Positions 41,774-53,375 of a stretch of DNA of 64,000 bases are shown here, piece after piece; the stretch's first letter is position 1; every line of letters starts with the position of its first letter. Position numbers and translations under genes: made by a program. The stretch lies in NCBI RefSeq assembly GCF_028583425.1, contig NC_072798.1, forward strand, positions 8,558,501 through 8,622,500. The letters run 5' to 3'. The notes under the pieces are model-generated. The model was not told where the DNA came from. It saw nothing but the letters and a program-made list of their open reading frames with translations, and searched no databases. This DNA is from Eublepharis macularius. Taxonomy: Eukaryota; Chordata; Lepidosauria; Squamata; Eublepharidae.

Positions 41774-43159
41774 GAGCCAAACTACAAGTGACGAATGACA
41801 CAGGTTGGACACTTGTCAGCTTCCCTCAAGTTTTTTTTATTAATAATTTTTTATTGGATGGGTCAATATATAATCAAATTCAAATACAAATGCACTCCAT
41901 TTCAATACCCCTGAATATATTTCCCCACCCCCTCCCCTCTCCCCTTTTCAATAATGACTTCCAACAGCACTCCAACCCCCAATTGTTAATAATACCTTAT
42001 TACTATATTAATACTATTCTTTTCGTACTATTAGTAAAGATCTTAGTTATATCTTATCTTACTTAATTTCTTTAAAGCCCCTCGAAAGACCATAATTGTC
42101 CCTTAACATCCCATTTCTTTTCCACATATTTTTTCAACTTTTTCCAATCTTCCAAAAATGCTTCTGGATCTTGCTCCTTCAAATTTCTTGTTAGTTTGTC
42201 CATTTCAGCCATGTGCAACAATTTCCTTGTCCACTCTTCAATTTCAAGTATTTCTTCTCTCTTCCAGTACTGAGCATATATTATTCTAAGCTGCTGATAT
42301 CATATAATATAACAATATCTTATCATTTCTATTAACATCTTCCAAATGCAATGATAATAACAACATTTCTGGATTTTTTGCAACCTTATAACAAAGTATC
42401 AAAGACATCTCAGTACATATTTTGGTCCAAAAGTCTCTAGCCTTACGACAAGTCCACCACATATGAAATAGAGAACCTTCATGCTCCTTACATTTCCAAC
42501 ACTTATTGGATAGCCGTTTGTTGGCTATGGCTAATTTTTTCGGTGTTAAGTACCATCTATATAACATTTTATAGCCATTCTCTCTAATACTGGTACATGT
42601 TGATATTTTTAAAGTATTTTTCCATAATTGTTCCCATGCTTCCATCGTTATTTCATTATTACAGTTTATAGCCCACTTTACCATTTGCACCTTAACTGTT
42701 TCATCTTCTGTAAACCACTTCAATAACAATTTGTACATTTTAGAAATTATTTTACTATTTCCTCCCAACAATAATTCTTCTAATTCTGAATTCTTGGTTC
42801 TAAAGCCTGTTTTTCTTTGGTCTGAGTCAACTAAGTCTTTAATTTGTCTATATTGCAACCAACCATATTTAAAAGGCAACTTCTCATTTGGTTTAAACTT
42901 TAACTCAGTCATTATCTGTTACTTCTGTTAAATCTTTGAGGGTAAGCCATTCCTTTCCTTTATATTCTAAGCTTCCCTCAAGTTTTGATGGGAAATGTAG
43001 GCAGCCTGGCGGAATGTTGGACAAGTGACAGTTGAAAAGTCCATTGGACAGCAGTCGGAGAGCCAAGCTGCAAGACCAGGATGCCTACATTTCCCATCAA
43101 AACTTGAGGGAAGCTGACAAGTGTCCAACCTGTGTCAGGCGTCACTTGTAGCTTGGCCC
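41774..43159. mobile_element. Palindromic DNA element, 3-bp TSD TCA, split by an L1
   Basis: GAGCCAAACTACAAGTGACG to CACTTGTAGCTTGGCCC, with TCA at 41771-41773 and 43160-43162. Its left arm is interrupted at 41835-42969. Confidence 0.82.
41835..42969 (-). mobile_element. 5'-truncated L1 LINE with 17-bp TSD
   Basis: Flanked by AGCTTCCCTCAAGTTTT (41818-41834, 42970-42986). A minus-strand frame at 42286-42912 (208 aa) is the C-terminal part of L1 ORF2 with KMLYRWYLTPKKLAI, SNKCWKCKEHEG and FHMWWTCRKARDFW. The left T-rich end is the polyA tail. Confidence 0.92.
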
Positions 43160-43549
43160 TCAGTCAAAGGAGGAGGCATGGCCTGGAGGGACCAACTGCA
43201 CAAATGGAACTCCCATTGGTCTATCAAGGCCTGTATGGTCTGCTCTGATTGGCAGCAGTTCTCCAGAAGAGGTCTGTCATATCACCTGTGGAGGTGTGAG
43301 CATTTTGGTGCAAGAGGAAGGCCACTTGGCCCTCGGCTCTTAGCCCATGGCTTGCAGCCTGTGACCCTGAGCAACCTAGCCTGGTAGATCTAGGATGAAC
43401 TCAGTAACCGGAGTTCTGGTTCATGATGAATTTTGTTTGTTTTGTCTAAATTCCTGTTTCTTTATCAGCTGCTCTCAGACCCAAGAGGAAGAAAAGGGGA
43501 ACAGAGTGTCTTAATTAAATATATAAATCTCTAAAGTGCCTTCAAGGAC

Positions 43550-44006
43550 AGAACAAATCACCCTCTCTTTGCAGACACACCCTCTTTTTAATATCTAACA
43601 TTATGCAAGGAGAAAGAAATATATTCGCACCTGATGCAGCCTGTTGATTCTTAAATTGCTGCCATTAGATTTTGACAGTTCCTTCTGCATTAGCACTTCT
43701 GACCACCTTTAGCTGGCCTCCTAATTACTCGTCCCTTTCCGACTTATCTGTGGCCAGCCACAGTCTGCGGTTACGCCTTGCTGAACTTCTCTTTTCAGTT
43801 CATGTTCAAATATTATTTTGTGCTCCCAGGCCCAAACTGCTGAAACACCCAAATAATAATCCATTTCTTCTATTCCCTCTTTTAATTTCCCGTTTTTAAC
43901 ATTGCATTTTAATTCTTCTATTCCCCCCGTTTTATAATGAACATAAACCATTCATGCAGTTAATTATGAAGGGACAGGGCTAGAGAATTGGCTCCCAAGG
44001 AGTTGA
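43550..44006. repeat. Unclassified ~450-bp repeat, copy 1
   Basis: Shares about 450 bp with 44538-44986, from ACAGAACAAATCACCCTC to AAGGAGTTGAT. The minus strand has a 76-aa frame that is kept in the second copy. Confidence 0.7.
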
Positions 44007-44081
44007 TGTAGGAATAGAGCACTGTGCGCTTATTTAAATGTTCAGGGTGAAGGGCTGGATACTTGTATAGTTTATCCGTGA

Positions 44082-44227
44082 CTGATTCCGCACACGTTGG
44101 ATAATGCACTTCCAATCCTCTTTATAGATCATTTGGAACGGATTTTTTCATGTGCGGAACAAAAAATCCACCTCAAACGATTGATAAAGTGCATTGAAAG
44201 TGCATTATCCAACGTGTGCGGAATCAG
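44082..44227. mobile_element. Palindromic MITE (CTGATTCCGCACACG ends)
   Basis: CTGATTCCGCACACGTTGG to CAACGTGTGCGGAATCAG; relative of 23104-23250. No convincing TSD. Confidence 0.75.
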
Positions 44228-44537
44228 CCTGTGGCTCCTGAAATGGCTGCTCCCTGCAGTGGGTGAAGATTCTATTCTGTTCTGTCCGTTGTAAAATGTC
44301 TGTTGATGAAACTGCCTCTCTCTCTCCTGTACATGAATGTTTCTCTCAGTTTATTATTTATCTTATTGTAAATAGTTCTTTAACTAAACTTATCTTAAAT
44401 TACATTTCTTTCTTGATGTACTTCATTGTGTACTCTGCTACACACACTCAGATGTGTGGAAAGGTGGTATATCCTTCATCAGGTGAGTGATGGGATATTC
44501 TCCATTCTGAGGAGTCACAGAGATATCCCCCTCACTG

Positions 44538-44986
44538 CACAGAACAAATCACCCTCTCTTTGCAGACACATCCTCTTTTTAATATCTAAGGCTATGCAAG
44601 GAAAAAAGAAACATATTCCTACCTGATGCAGCCTGTTGATTCTTAAATTGCTGCCATTAGATTTTGACAGTTCCTTCTGCATTAGCATTTCTGACGACCT
44701 TTAGCTGGCCTCCTAATTACTCACCCTTAGTCACCACGCCATAGTCTGCAGTTACACCTTGCTGAACTTCTCCTTTTTGTTTGTGTCCAAATATTTCTTG
44801 CCCCCAGGCCCAAACTGTTGAATCACCCAAATAATAATCCATTTCTTCTATTCCCTCGTTTAATATCCCCCTTTTACCATTGCATTTTAATGATTCTATT
44901 TCTCCCCTTTTATAATTAACATAAAACATGCATACAGTTAATTATGAAGGGACACGGCTAGAGAATTGGATCCTAAGGAGTTGATC
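44538..44986. repeat. Unclassified ~450-bp repeat, copy 2
   Basis: Direct copy of 43550-44006, with a 70-aa minus-strand frame sharing GIEEMDYYLG and EVQQGVTADYG. Confidence 0.7.
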
Positions 44987-45660
44987 TGGTACTTTCACTA
45001 TGGTTATGTTAGAAATGGTCCCTCTAGGTGTCCTTTTAGCATCACTTTGATCTGCCACTATTATCCTAAGACATAAAAGCCAAACCGTATTGCCGACGAC
45101 TCACTTTTTATCCCTGCACATGCACAGCGGTACAAAGTGAGCAGGGGCAAAAAGATGCCTTCCCCACCGCCTCCACAGGCCCAGAAAGGCCCAGCGAAGG
45201 CCCGGCATCAGGCCTTCTTGCTGCATCAGGACTTTGACAGGCCCAGGAAGACCCAGGCCAGTGAGAGGAAAACCCAGCACCATGGTGCCGAGCATTCCCA
45301 CTGTCCCTGCCACCTGCCAAGGAGCCCACCATTGAGGAGCCTGCTGTGGTGGGTCTGTGTGGCCCAGTGGCCTGCTGTCGCATGGGACTGATTAGACCTG
45401 TGGCCTGCTGAGGCATAGGGCTGCCCGGCCTGTTGGCCTGTTGCAGTGCAAACTAGCTTGTTGCGGTGTGGAGGCGTGCTGCTGGGCTAGGGTTGTCAGG
45501 TCCCTTGAATCTCCCCCCTGTGGGCCTGATTCAGCCTGAAATGGGTCCGTTGTGGGGCACGGGAGCAAGCCACGGCAGGGCATGGGGGTGGGCCACGCCA
45601 CTGGCCAGGTAAGTGGGGTTAGGGGGAGGAGGTGGGAACAGGGGATCCCTCACCCCCGGC
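44987..45660. other. GC-rich unassigned segment
   Basis: 45170-45600 is markedly GC-rich, with GGCCCAG/GGCCTG repeats. No protein family recognised. Confidence 0.4.
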
Positions 45661-45665
45661 GGGGG

Positions 45666-46092
45666 GTTGGCAGCCTTAAATAGTTTTAAATACATTAAAC
45701 AGTTAATACAACTAAAACCATAAAACATCCAAAACTGCACAATTAAAATACAGATATATACATATACATAGCAGCACTGAATCCAACCGACCAACCTATG
45801 ACCATCTCCAGAGCCTCGTAGCAGGGAATGATTACTAGATGGGGGTGTTACTAGTAGAGAGGGCATTGAACCTGATCCGGTACTTCATTGGCAGCCAATG
45901 CAGCTGGCGCAGTATAGGTGTTACATGTGCTCCAGGACTTCCGTCTTCATAGGATTTAATTTCAGTTGACTGTTTCAACCAACCAGTCACAGCATTGAAG
46001 GCAAGCACCAGGACATCTGGGGCCGAGTCAGGCTGACCATCCATCATCAGGTATAACCAGGTGTCATCTGCATATCGATGACACCCAAATGA
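45666..46092 (-). mobile_element. L2 LINE, 3' part of a split minus-strand copy
   Basis: Reverse reading shows CHRYADDTWLYLMMDGQPDS (RT catalytic motif). It is the downstream half of the element whose upstream half lies at 47610-48840. Confidence 0.82.
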
Positions 46093-47609
46093 CACCCATC
46101 CAGTTACCAACCAGTGTCGAACCTCCCGTTCCTGGGCAAGGTGATTGAGTGGGCGGTGGTGGTACAACTGCAGGAATTCCTGAATGATGCTGTAGTCCTG
46201 GACCCATTCCAGTCTGGTTCCCGGCCTGGCCATGGGATGGAGACGGCCTTGGTTGCCCTCACAGATTACCTTTGCAGGCATCTGTATCGAGGCGGGTCAG
46301 CGCTGCTTGTGTTACTCGATCTCACAGCAGCGTTTGATACAGTCGACTATGACTTGTTGGTCAGCTGCCTCGCCGATGTGGGGATTAGGAGGACAGCCTT
46401 ACAGTGGTTGGTCTCCTTTCATCAGGGTCGGGGACAGAGGGTTGCGCTTGGGGGAGATCTATCACCCCATCACCCTCTGGTGTGTGGGATTCTGCAAGGG
46501 GCGATAGTCTCCCCGATGTTATTTAACATCTACATGCGCCCCCTTGCCCAGTTGGTGTGGAGGTTTGGGCTGGGCTGTCATCAATATGCGGATGACACCC
46601 AGCTTTTTCTGTTGATGGACGGCCGGCCAGACACGGCCCCAGACAATCTGGCCAGAGCTCTGGAGGCTGTGACGGCATGGTTGAAACAGAGCAGGCTGAA
46701 ACTGAACCCGGTGAAGATGGAGGTCCTGCAGCTGGGACGGGGGCTGCCAGATGTTGGGATCCAGCTCTCCGCCCTGGATGGGAAACCAGTCTGGGCGTGC
46801 TCCTGGATGCCTTCCTGTCGATGGAGGCCCAGGTCACAGTGGTTGCCAAGTCTGCATTTTTCTATCTCTGTCAGATCAGGGAATATGCCCCTTACCTGAC
46901 GCCCCTGACCTGGCTACAGTGACCCATGCAATAGTCACCTGCAGGCTAGATTACTGTAACTCACTTTATGCTGGGCTACCCTTGGTCCTGATCCGGAAAT
47001 TACAACTGGTCCAGAATGCAGCAGCGCGGGTCCTGACCAGTATATCCTACCAGTCACATATCACACCTGTCCTGCGCTGGCTGCACTGGCTTCTGGTTGA
47101 ATTCCGAATCAGGTTCAAGGTATTGGTCTTACCTTTAAAGCCTTGAGCGAGTTGGGACTGGCATATCTTCGGGACCGCCTCTCCCTGTACATTCCCTGGA
47201 GATTGCTTCAATCAGCGGATAAATGTTTACTGGTGGTCCCTGGCCATAAGGAAGCCCACCTCACTTCAACCAGCATCAGGGGCTTTTCAGTCCTGGCCCC
47301 AGCCTGGTGGAACGCTCTGTCAATGGAGATCCAGGCCCAGCGGGACATATTATCATTCCGCTGGGCCTGTAAGACAGAGCTGTTCTGCCAGGCGGTTGAA
47401 GGGGGCGGTGCCATGTCGGCCTCCCACTTTTGGGGGTGGGTGGGGGGTTCTCCCCACCATTGCACTTTAATGCATTTGGTTAATTTATTTTATTATTGCT
47501 TATTGTATGTTGATTTTAGAATTATTGTTTTCTCGTTATTATTGATTTTAACTATTGTTCACTGCCCAGAGCCCCTGAGGATGTGCGGTTTATACATTGA
47601 AATCGAAAT
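46093..47609 (+). mobile_element. L2 LINE inserted in another L2
   Basis: Plus-strand RT with LPFLGKVIEWAVV, DPFQSGSRPGHG, VCGILQGAIVSPMLFNIYM and CHQYADDTQLFLLMDG. The C-terminal part lies in a shifted frame to about 47410. 5'-truncated, 3' end near 47609. Confidence 0.88.
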
Positions 47610-48840
47610 CCAAAGGTCCACACCAACTGGGCAATGGGGCACATATAGATGTTAAACAGCAATGGGGGCAGTATTGCCACTTGTGGGACACCACACACCA
47701 TAGGTTGGTGGGATGACAGTCTCTTCCCAAGCGCCACACTTTGTCCCCGACTAGGAGGCCAACCACTGCAAGGCAACTTCGCGGATCCCCATGTCAGCAA
47801 GGCGGTGGGTCAGAAATTCATAGTCGAACATATCGAACGCTGCTGACAAATTCAATAATATCAGCAGCGCCAATCCGCCTCGATCCAGGCATCTGTGGAG
47901 ATCATCTGTGAGGGCAACCAGCAATATCTCTATCCCATGCCCAGGCAGAAGCCGGACTGGAAGGGATCTAGAGCTGAGTTTTCATTCAGGAACCCCTGCA
48001 GCTGTTCTACCACTGCCCGCTCAATCACCTGTCCCAGGAACGGGAGGTTCAAAACTGGGCAGTAACTGACCGGGTTGGTGGGGTCCAAGGATGGCTTCTT
48101 TAAAACAGGCCTCACCAGGGAAAACTCTAAAGCTCAGGGACAAGTTGACCATGGCCTCCAAGTGACTCTGTACTCCATCAGCACTGGCCTTTACCAGCTA
48201 CGACGGACACGGGTCTAGGAGGCACGTGGTGGGTCTCACTGCTCGCAGGGTCTTGTCAATCCCATCCCTGCAGAGTGGACTGAAATGTTCAAATGTCGGC
48301 CCAGAAGACGGCAAAGGGGTTTCTAGTTCAGGTACTGTATCAACTGTGGCTGGCAAATCATGGCAAAAAGACAAGATTTTATCAGCAAAAAAGCCTCCCA
48401 GAGCCTCATAGCTTATGTCTGAATTCAAAATCTGATGGTCTCCATCTGTCAAGGAGGTCAACGAAAAACCACATTAACTAATTTTGCTGGAGGCTGCATA
48501 GAATTTCTTCACAGTCTTCACCGCCACCTCATAGGATTTCTTAAGTGTCCTATAAGATGATCTTGCTTCTTCGTCATGGGATCACCGCCACACTTGCTCA
48601 AGTCATCTTAGCTCCCACTTCTTCCGATGTAGCTCCTCTGTGTACCACGGAGCCCTTCAGACCTGAAGGCGAAGAGGGTGACAGGGAGCGATCTCATCGA
48701 TGGCTTTGGAAAGCCAGCCTTGCCAGTCCTCCAACAAACCTCCGTAGAGCATTGGATCCCATGTAGCATTCTGGAAGCCAATTGGATCCATGAGTCTCCA
48801 TGGGCGAGCACAAATCAGAAATTGGGACTAGGGCTAAACA
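47610..48840 (-). mobile_element. L2 LINE, 5' part of the split minus-strand copy
   Basis: Reverse frames show YCPVLNLPFLGQVIERAVVE, VCGVPQVAILPPLLFNIYM and PIAQLVW at the left edge, where the sequence resumes at 46092. Confidence 0.82.
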
Positions 48841-49159
48841 ACTAAAGGGGCATAATGCTCAGGCAGGTTTTAACTCCAGGACCTTTCTTTTGTTTGTCTC
48901 TGTGTTTGTGATATTTTATACCCCCTTCTCCCTATGGGGACCTGAAGTAGCTTACAATATTTTCCTCTCCTCCATTTAATCTTCACAACAATCCAGTAAG
49001 GTTGGATATGCTAAGAGAAGGTGAGTCTCTCTACATGTTACTAAGTACCTTGGGACGCTCAAGTGCAGGATTGTATGTGTAGTCATCAATTCACGTTCTT
49101 GCTCTAAGCACGTGAACGCCACTTTCACAGGAGCTCCCTTTGTGTGGCTGCATCTGCAA

Positions 49160-49280
49160 GAGATTCCAGAGGGCAAAGTGCCACCCTGGAGCAGACCCCC
49201 AGGCCGCGTACGAAGAGGCAGATGCGGCGCTTCCTGGGGCTCGTCGGCTACTACAGCAAGTTCATCCCTGGAGAACAAAG
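49160..49280 (+). mobile_element. Small Ty3/gypsy-type pol fragment
   Basis: One frame (49199-49275) reads KRQMRRFLGLVGYYSKFIPG, the region after the reverse transcriptase in gypsy-like Pol. Nothing on either side extends it. Confidence 0.65.
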
Positions 49281-49479
49281 GCTCCTTTGAATTGCCAACT
49301 TACATTTCAATTAATGGTGGTGGGAATGGGGGAAACTGGGATACTTTTAGCAGTTGAGGAGGAACTGATACAATGTACTCACAGGGAGCAAACTGAAGTG
49401 TTTCTATATGAGCAAGTGCACAGAAAGTTGGAGAGGGGTCACGTGAAATGAAGTTCGCTTGAGCATCCCTAGGGACTTA

Positions 49480-49681
49480 GAGCCAAGCTACAAGTGACGC
49501 CTGACACAGGTTGGACACTTGTCAGCTTCCCTCAAGTTTTGATGGGAAATGTAGGCGTCCTGGTTTTACAGCTTGGCTCTCCATTACAGCTGCAAGACCA
49601 GGATGCCTACATTTCCCATCAAAACTTGAGGGAAGCTGACAACTGTCCAATCTGTGTCAGGCGTCACTTGTAGCTTAGCTC
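49480..49681. mobile_element. Palindromic DNA element, 3-bp TSD TTA
   Basis: GAGCCAAGCTACAAGTGACG to CGTCACTTGTAGCTTAGCTC, with TTA at 49477-49479 and 49682-49684. Uninterrupted version of the element at 41774-43159. Confidence 0.85.
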
Positions 49682-49775
49682 TTAGTAACATGTAGAGAGA
49701 CTCTAAGAGTAACTGGCCTCATGGTCACCCAGTGAGCTTCCACGACAGAGCAGGGATTCAGGCCTGGCTGTCAGA

Positions 49776-50400
49776 GATGCTAGTCTGATATTCTGGCCTT
49801 TCCCAACAGAAAATGAAATAATTCTCTACAAAATGCCAAAGGGCTGCGGGAGAATAATATTCAGGCACTCTTAAGCCCCATGTCTTCATGCTACAAAAAA
49901 TAAGATCTCTTGGAGGGTCTAAATAAATGGACGCCAAGATTAATGAAATCTCTGAATACCAAGAATGCAAAAACTGCACATGTGCAGAAAACTTTTGCCT
50001 TTTTACACAGTAACAGCACTTTCTATCTTCCTGCTGTTAGGGGATAAATTCTAGGTCTGAGAAAGTGATTTGCAGGCGGGGATAATGTAGAAATCTCCCA
50101 TTTTAGAGAGACAGAGTGAGATTCAGGTGAATGTTTTTCACAGGCACAAGGACTTCTACTCTCAAAACGCAATGGAGTATACTTAACTCTGTTTGGTACA
50201 GCTGATGTGAGGCAAATGAATAAACTTCGTATTTCTTGGCCATTTTATTTGGCATATGTTGCCTGTGAAACAAATGAAGAAATGGATATACTTGATAGGG
50301 GAAGAAAGGGAGAAGTAACTCAGCAAGCCCTTTCTTTCAAACTTAGGGTGATCCCAAAGAAATGTCGCAACATTTCATAAACACTTCTGCTGAAATCTTG
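49776..50400. other. Flank upstream of gene 4 promoter candidate
   Basis: Unassigned non-coding sequence. Confidence 0.35.
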
Positions 50401-50458
50401 CTCAGTTCACCTCATTCCAGATAAACAGTAACTACGTCACTGATCTCCATTCAAATGG

Positions 50459-50561
50459 TATATAAGATGCTCTAGTCTTAAAGTAGAGGACCACTTCACT
50501 AGCAGGATCTTTGAGGAATCTTCAGGTTACAACTGATTTGCCAGAACCTATCAGGGAAACG
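50459..50561 (+). promoter_or_regulatory. Candidate promoter and leader exon of gene 4
   Basis: TATATAAG at 50459-50466 in CAAATGGTATATAAG, with CTACGTCA just upstream (a CRE-like core). The donor AAACG|GTAAGC follows 50561. It is homologous to the 25567-25664 segment upstream of gene 3. Expected transcription start near 50490. The implied leader intron runs to the acceptor before the gene 4 ATG at 55640, about 5.1 kb. Confidence 0.55.
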
Positions 50562-50846
50562 GTAAGCCATTCGTCACTTGACTTGATTTTAATCATGGCA
50601 AAGTTATTTAATTATGCCGGATCCTTACTTCAGCAGAGTTCAAGAACAAACTGTGGTGAATCCAAACAGGGCATTACTACTATTACTCTATTATGAATCC
50701 ATATTGGGGTTTTCTACACTGGGTTTTTGATGCAGCTCAGCATCTTTATCAGTCCCCCCTCCCCTCCCCTTCTTATTGTTTGCTGGTTATTGCTCTCTTG
50801 GTTTTACCCACTCTCAATTCCAGCCCAGTTATATGTATTCTCAGAC

Positions 50847-51239
50847 CTAAAAAGGTAAAGGTAAAGGTGCAAGCACCGATTCATTAATGACCCATGGGGG
50901 GATGTCGCATCACGACATTTTCTTGGCAGACTTTTTACGGGGTGGTTTGCCATTGCCTTCCTGAGTCATCTACACTTTACCCCCAGGAAACTGGGTACTC
51001 ATTTTACCGACCTCGGAAGGCTGGAAGGCTGAGTCAGCCTTGAGCAGGATGGAAGGCTGAGTCAACCTTGAGCCGGCTACCTGAACCCAGACAAGCAAAG
51101 AATGGCCGTTTCTGCTAAGCACAGTAGAAGCAAAAGAGGAAATTTCCTGAACCCGGCTTCTGCCAGGATCAAACTCAGATCGTGAGCAGAGCTTGGGCTG
51201 CAGTACTGCAGCTCACTACTCGGTGCCACGGGGCTCCTG
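50847..51239 (-). repeat. tRNA-derived SINE (head GGAGCCCCGTGGC)
   Basis: Minus-strand copy. The right end in reverse gives GGAGCCCCGTGGCACC and a B-box-like GTTTGATCC. The left end has AAAAGGTAAAGGTAAAGG. Confidence 0.75.
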
Positions 51240-52445
51240 TTTTCAGACCTACACAACCAATACTGTCAGTAAGGGAGAAGAAAACCAGATGCAGTTAAGA
51301 AGTCTAGTTTTTTCAATAACCTGTTGCAGAGAAGGACCATAGGTTAATTGCCACAGACTTTTTACAGGGTGGTTTGCCATTGCCTTCCCCATAAGGTTGC
51401 AAAAGGAGAAAATCCAGTTATAAAAGTGCAAGTACCAACATTACCACTTAATTTGCATGTTGTGAGGGGCGAGCTATCCCTTGTTTGAAGCTAGGCTGGC
51501 CTTGAAAGGGGAGGTGGGAAATAGCAGGTTTTGGGGACCCATCAGGGACTTTTGCAAAGAGCCCTAGAATCACTCAGACCCCCATGTTTTTCAGGCAAGG
51601 AGATGCAGGCAAGGAGAAAACATTAGGCAGGATTCATAACACAACGTTTGATTCTTCATTCCTTCTTATCACTCCTTGCTCTACTTTCTCCTCCATCTTC
51701 TTCATCCCTATTTATTCTGCTTCATCTTTCCCATCAAAGATCACAGACTCCTTAATGGAGCAAATTTCTAAACACCAACAATGAAAAAAACTTACAACTA
51801 TTAAGACACAACAGCGCCACATTTTATTTTATACTGTATTTATTTTATATTGTAGTTAACTATGCACAAAAACCCACATTTCTGCATTGAGAACTTCAAA
51901 AGTGCTTTCTAAATAGAAAGGAAATGAAACCTCAAAACCAGTTCTTCAAAGTTCTTGGACAGACAAACTATGGGGTGTCCCTTGGGTGAAGTGGCTGCTT
52001 TATGTGAATGTGTGCGTCTTAAGTACATAACATGGGGCACTTCATACACATGAATGTGTGCTCAAGGGACTTAAGTACATGTTATAACGTTTATGGTTCT
52101 GCCATGCGTCCATTCTGGGTCCCTTCAAGCAGACGTGCTCTAGGAGTTCCCCGCTGAAACTCAATTGCTCAGGCAAGTGGAAGCTTGCTTTGGATCAGGA
52201 CAGCAGCACATGCTGAAATGCGGCATAAGCCCCCGCTGTGCCATTTTGCCAAACTGAAATGGCCCCCAGGCAGGTGATATTTACCCCAATATGGAAGCCC
52301 ATCAGAACACTACATATCCTCAGCAAGTCAAATCACAGTCCACTGGAGTGATCTCAATTTGGAAAAAGAGCACGAGGGGCAGTTGAAGCCTCCTCGCCAC
52401 ATGAGCCACGGTTTCAGTCTGAATTGGGTCCCTCTCTCCTGGTAA
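51240..52445. other. No recognised gene (gene 4 leader intron)
   Basis: A short piece at 51345-51395 (TTTTTACAGGGTGGTTTGCC) repeats part of the SINE just upstream. The rest is unassigned. Confidence 0.35.
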
Positions 52446-53375
52446 TCAGGGAATTCCCAGAACACATCAAATTGTGTTCTGAACCCAGGGTGGGCAAACT
52501 TTAGTGAACACATTTGCTAAGGCAGGCAAACCAAAGTATTTCGCAGAGCACACAAGCAACTTGTGGAACCCACCGCCACAGGATGCCGTGATGACCAGAA
52601 GATTAGACATCTTTAAAAGGGGGTTGGCCATTCATCAAGGACAGGTCCATAGATGAATTCTAGCCATGGTGGCTAATGGGACCCCCCATTTTGAAAGGGA
52701 AGGCTCCTCTGAATTTCAGTCGCTAGGTTTGTCTTAAGAGCTCCTGGAATTAGAACTGATCTCCAGGCTACGGAGATCAGTTCCCCTGTAGGAAATGACA
52801 GCTTTGGAGGGTGGATTCTTTGATGTTATACACTGCTGAGGTCCCTTCTTTCCCCAAACCCTGCCCTTCTCAGGCTGTACCCCAAAATTAACAGTTATTT
52901 CCCAACCTGGATTTGGCAACAATACCTTCTATTGACATATCCAATGTAGCTGTAAAATTTATTTTTTTTAATTCACTACTGGAAGGAAATGGAGGACAAT
53001 ATAGTTTCATTTTACTCCTTGTTGATTCTGATGGCTTAACAACGGGAATAAAAAATGGTGGTACTGGGCAAGCCTTCCAGGAGGGAGCCAGAACAGGCAA
53101 GGATATTTTTTCTAAAACAAGGAAGTCTTAGATTCAGGAGAGGAATTGAAGACGGAAGCAGCAACATTGATCAGAGGGAAGGCTAGATTTCACCTATTTC
53201 AGCTGCCTCTGAATTTCTTCTTGCAGATATTAGGAGGGAAATATGGAGACTTCTTCTTGGTTAAAAAAGAAAAGAAAAACAAAGAACCCAAGGAATCTGA
53301 AGTGTGCTAAAAGAGTTTGTGGAAGATTAAATATGTCCCAGGAAAGACATCTACCATTCCCAAGGTCATGGATCC

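Larger units (their letters stand above)
48915..49775 (-). repeat. tRNA-derived SINE split by later insertions
   Basis: CCCTATGGGGACCTGAAGTAGC and AATCTTCACAACAATCC at the left and GTCACCCAGTGAGCTTCCACG at the right are the two parts of one minus-strand SINE. The 49030-49690 material sits between them. Confidence 0.6.

Noticed and set aside
45108..45601. GC-rich frames on both strands
   Set aside because: Composition-driven open frames; no conserved domain, start context or splice pattern.
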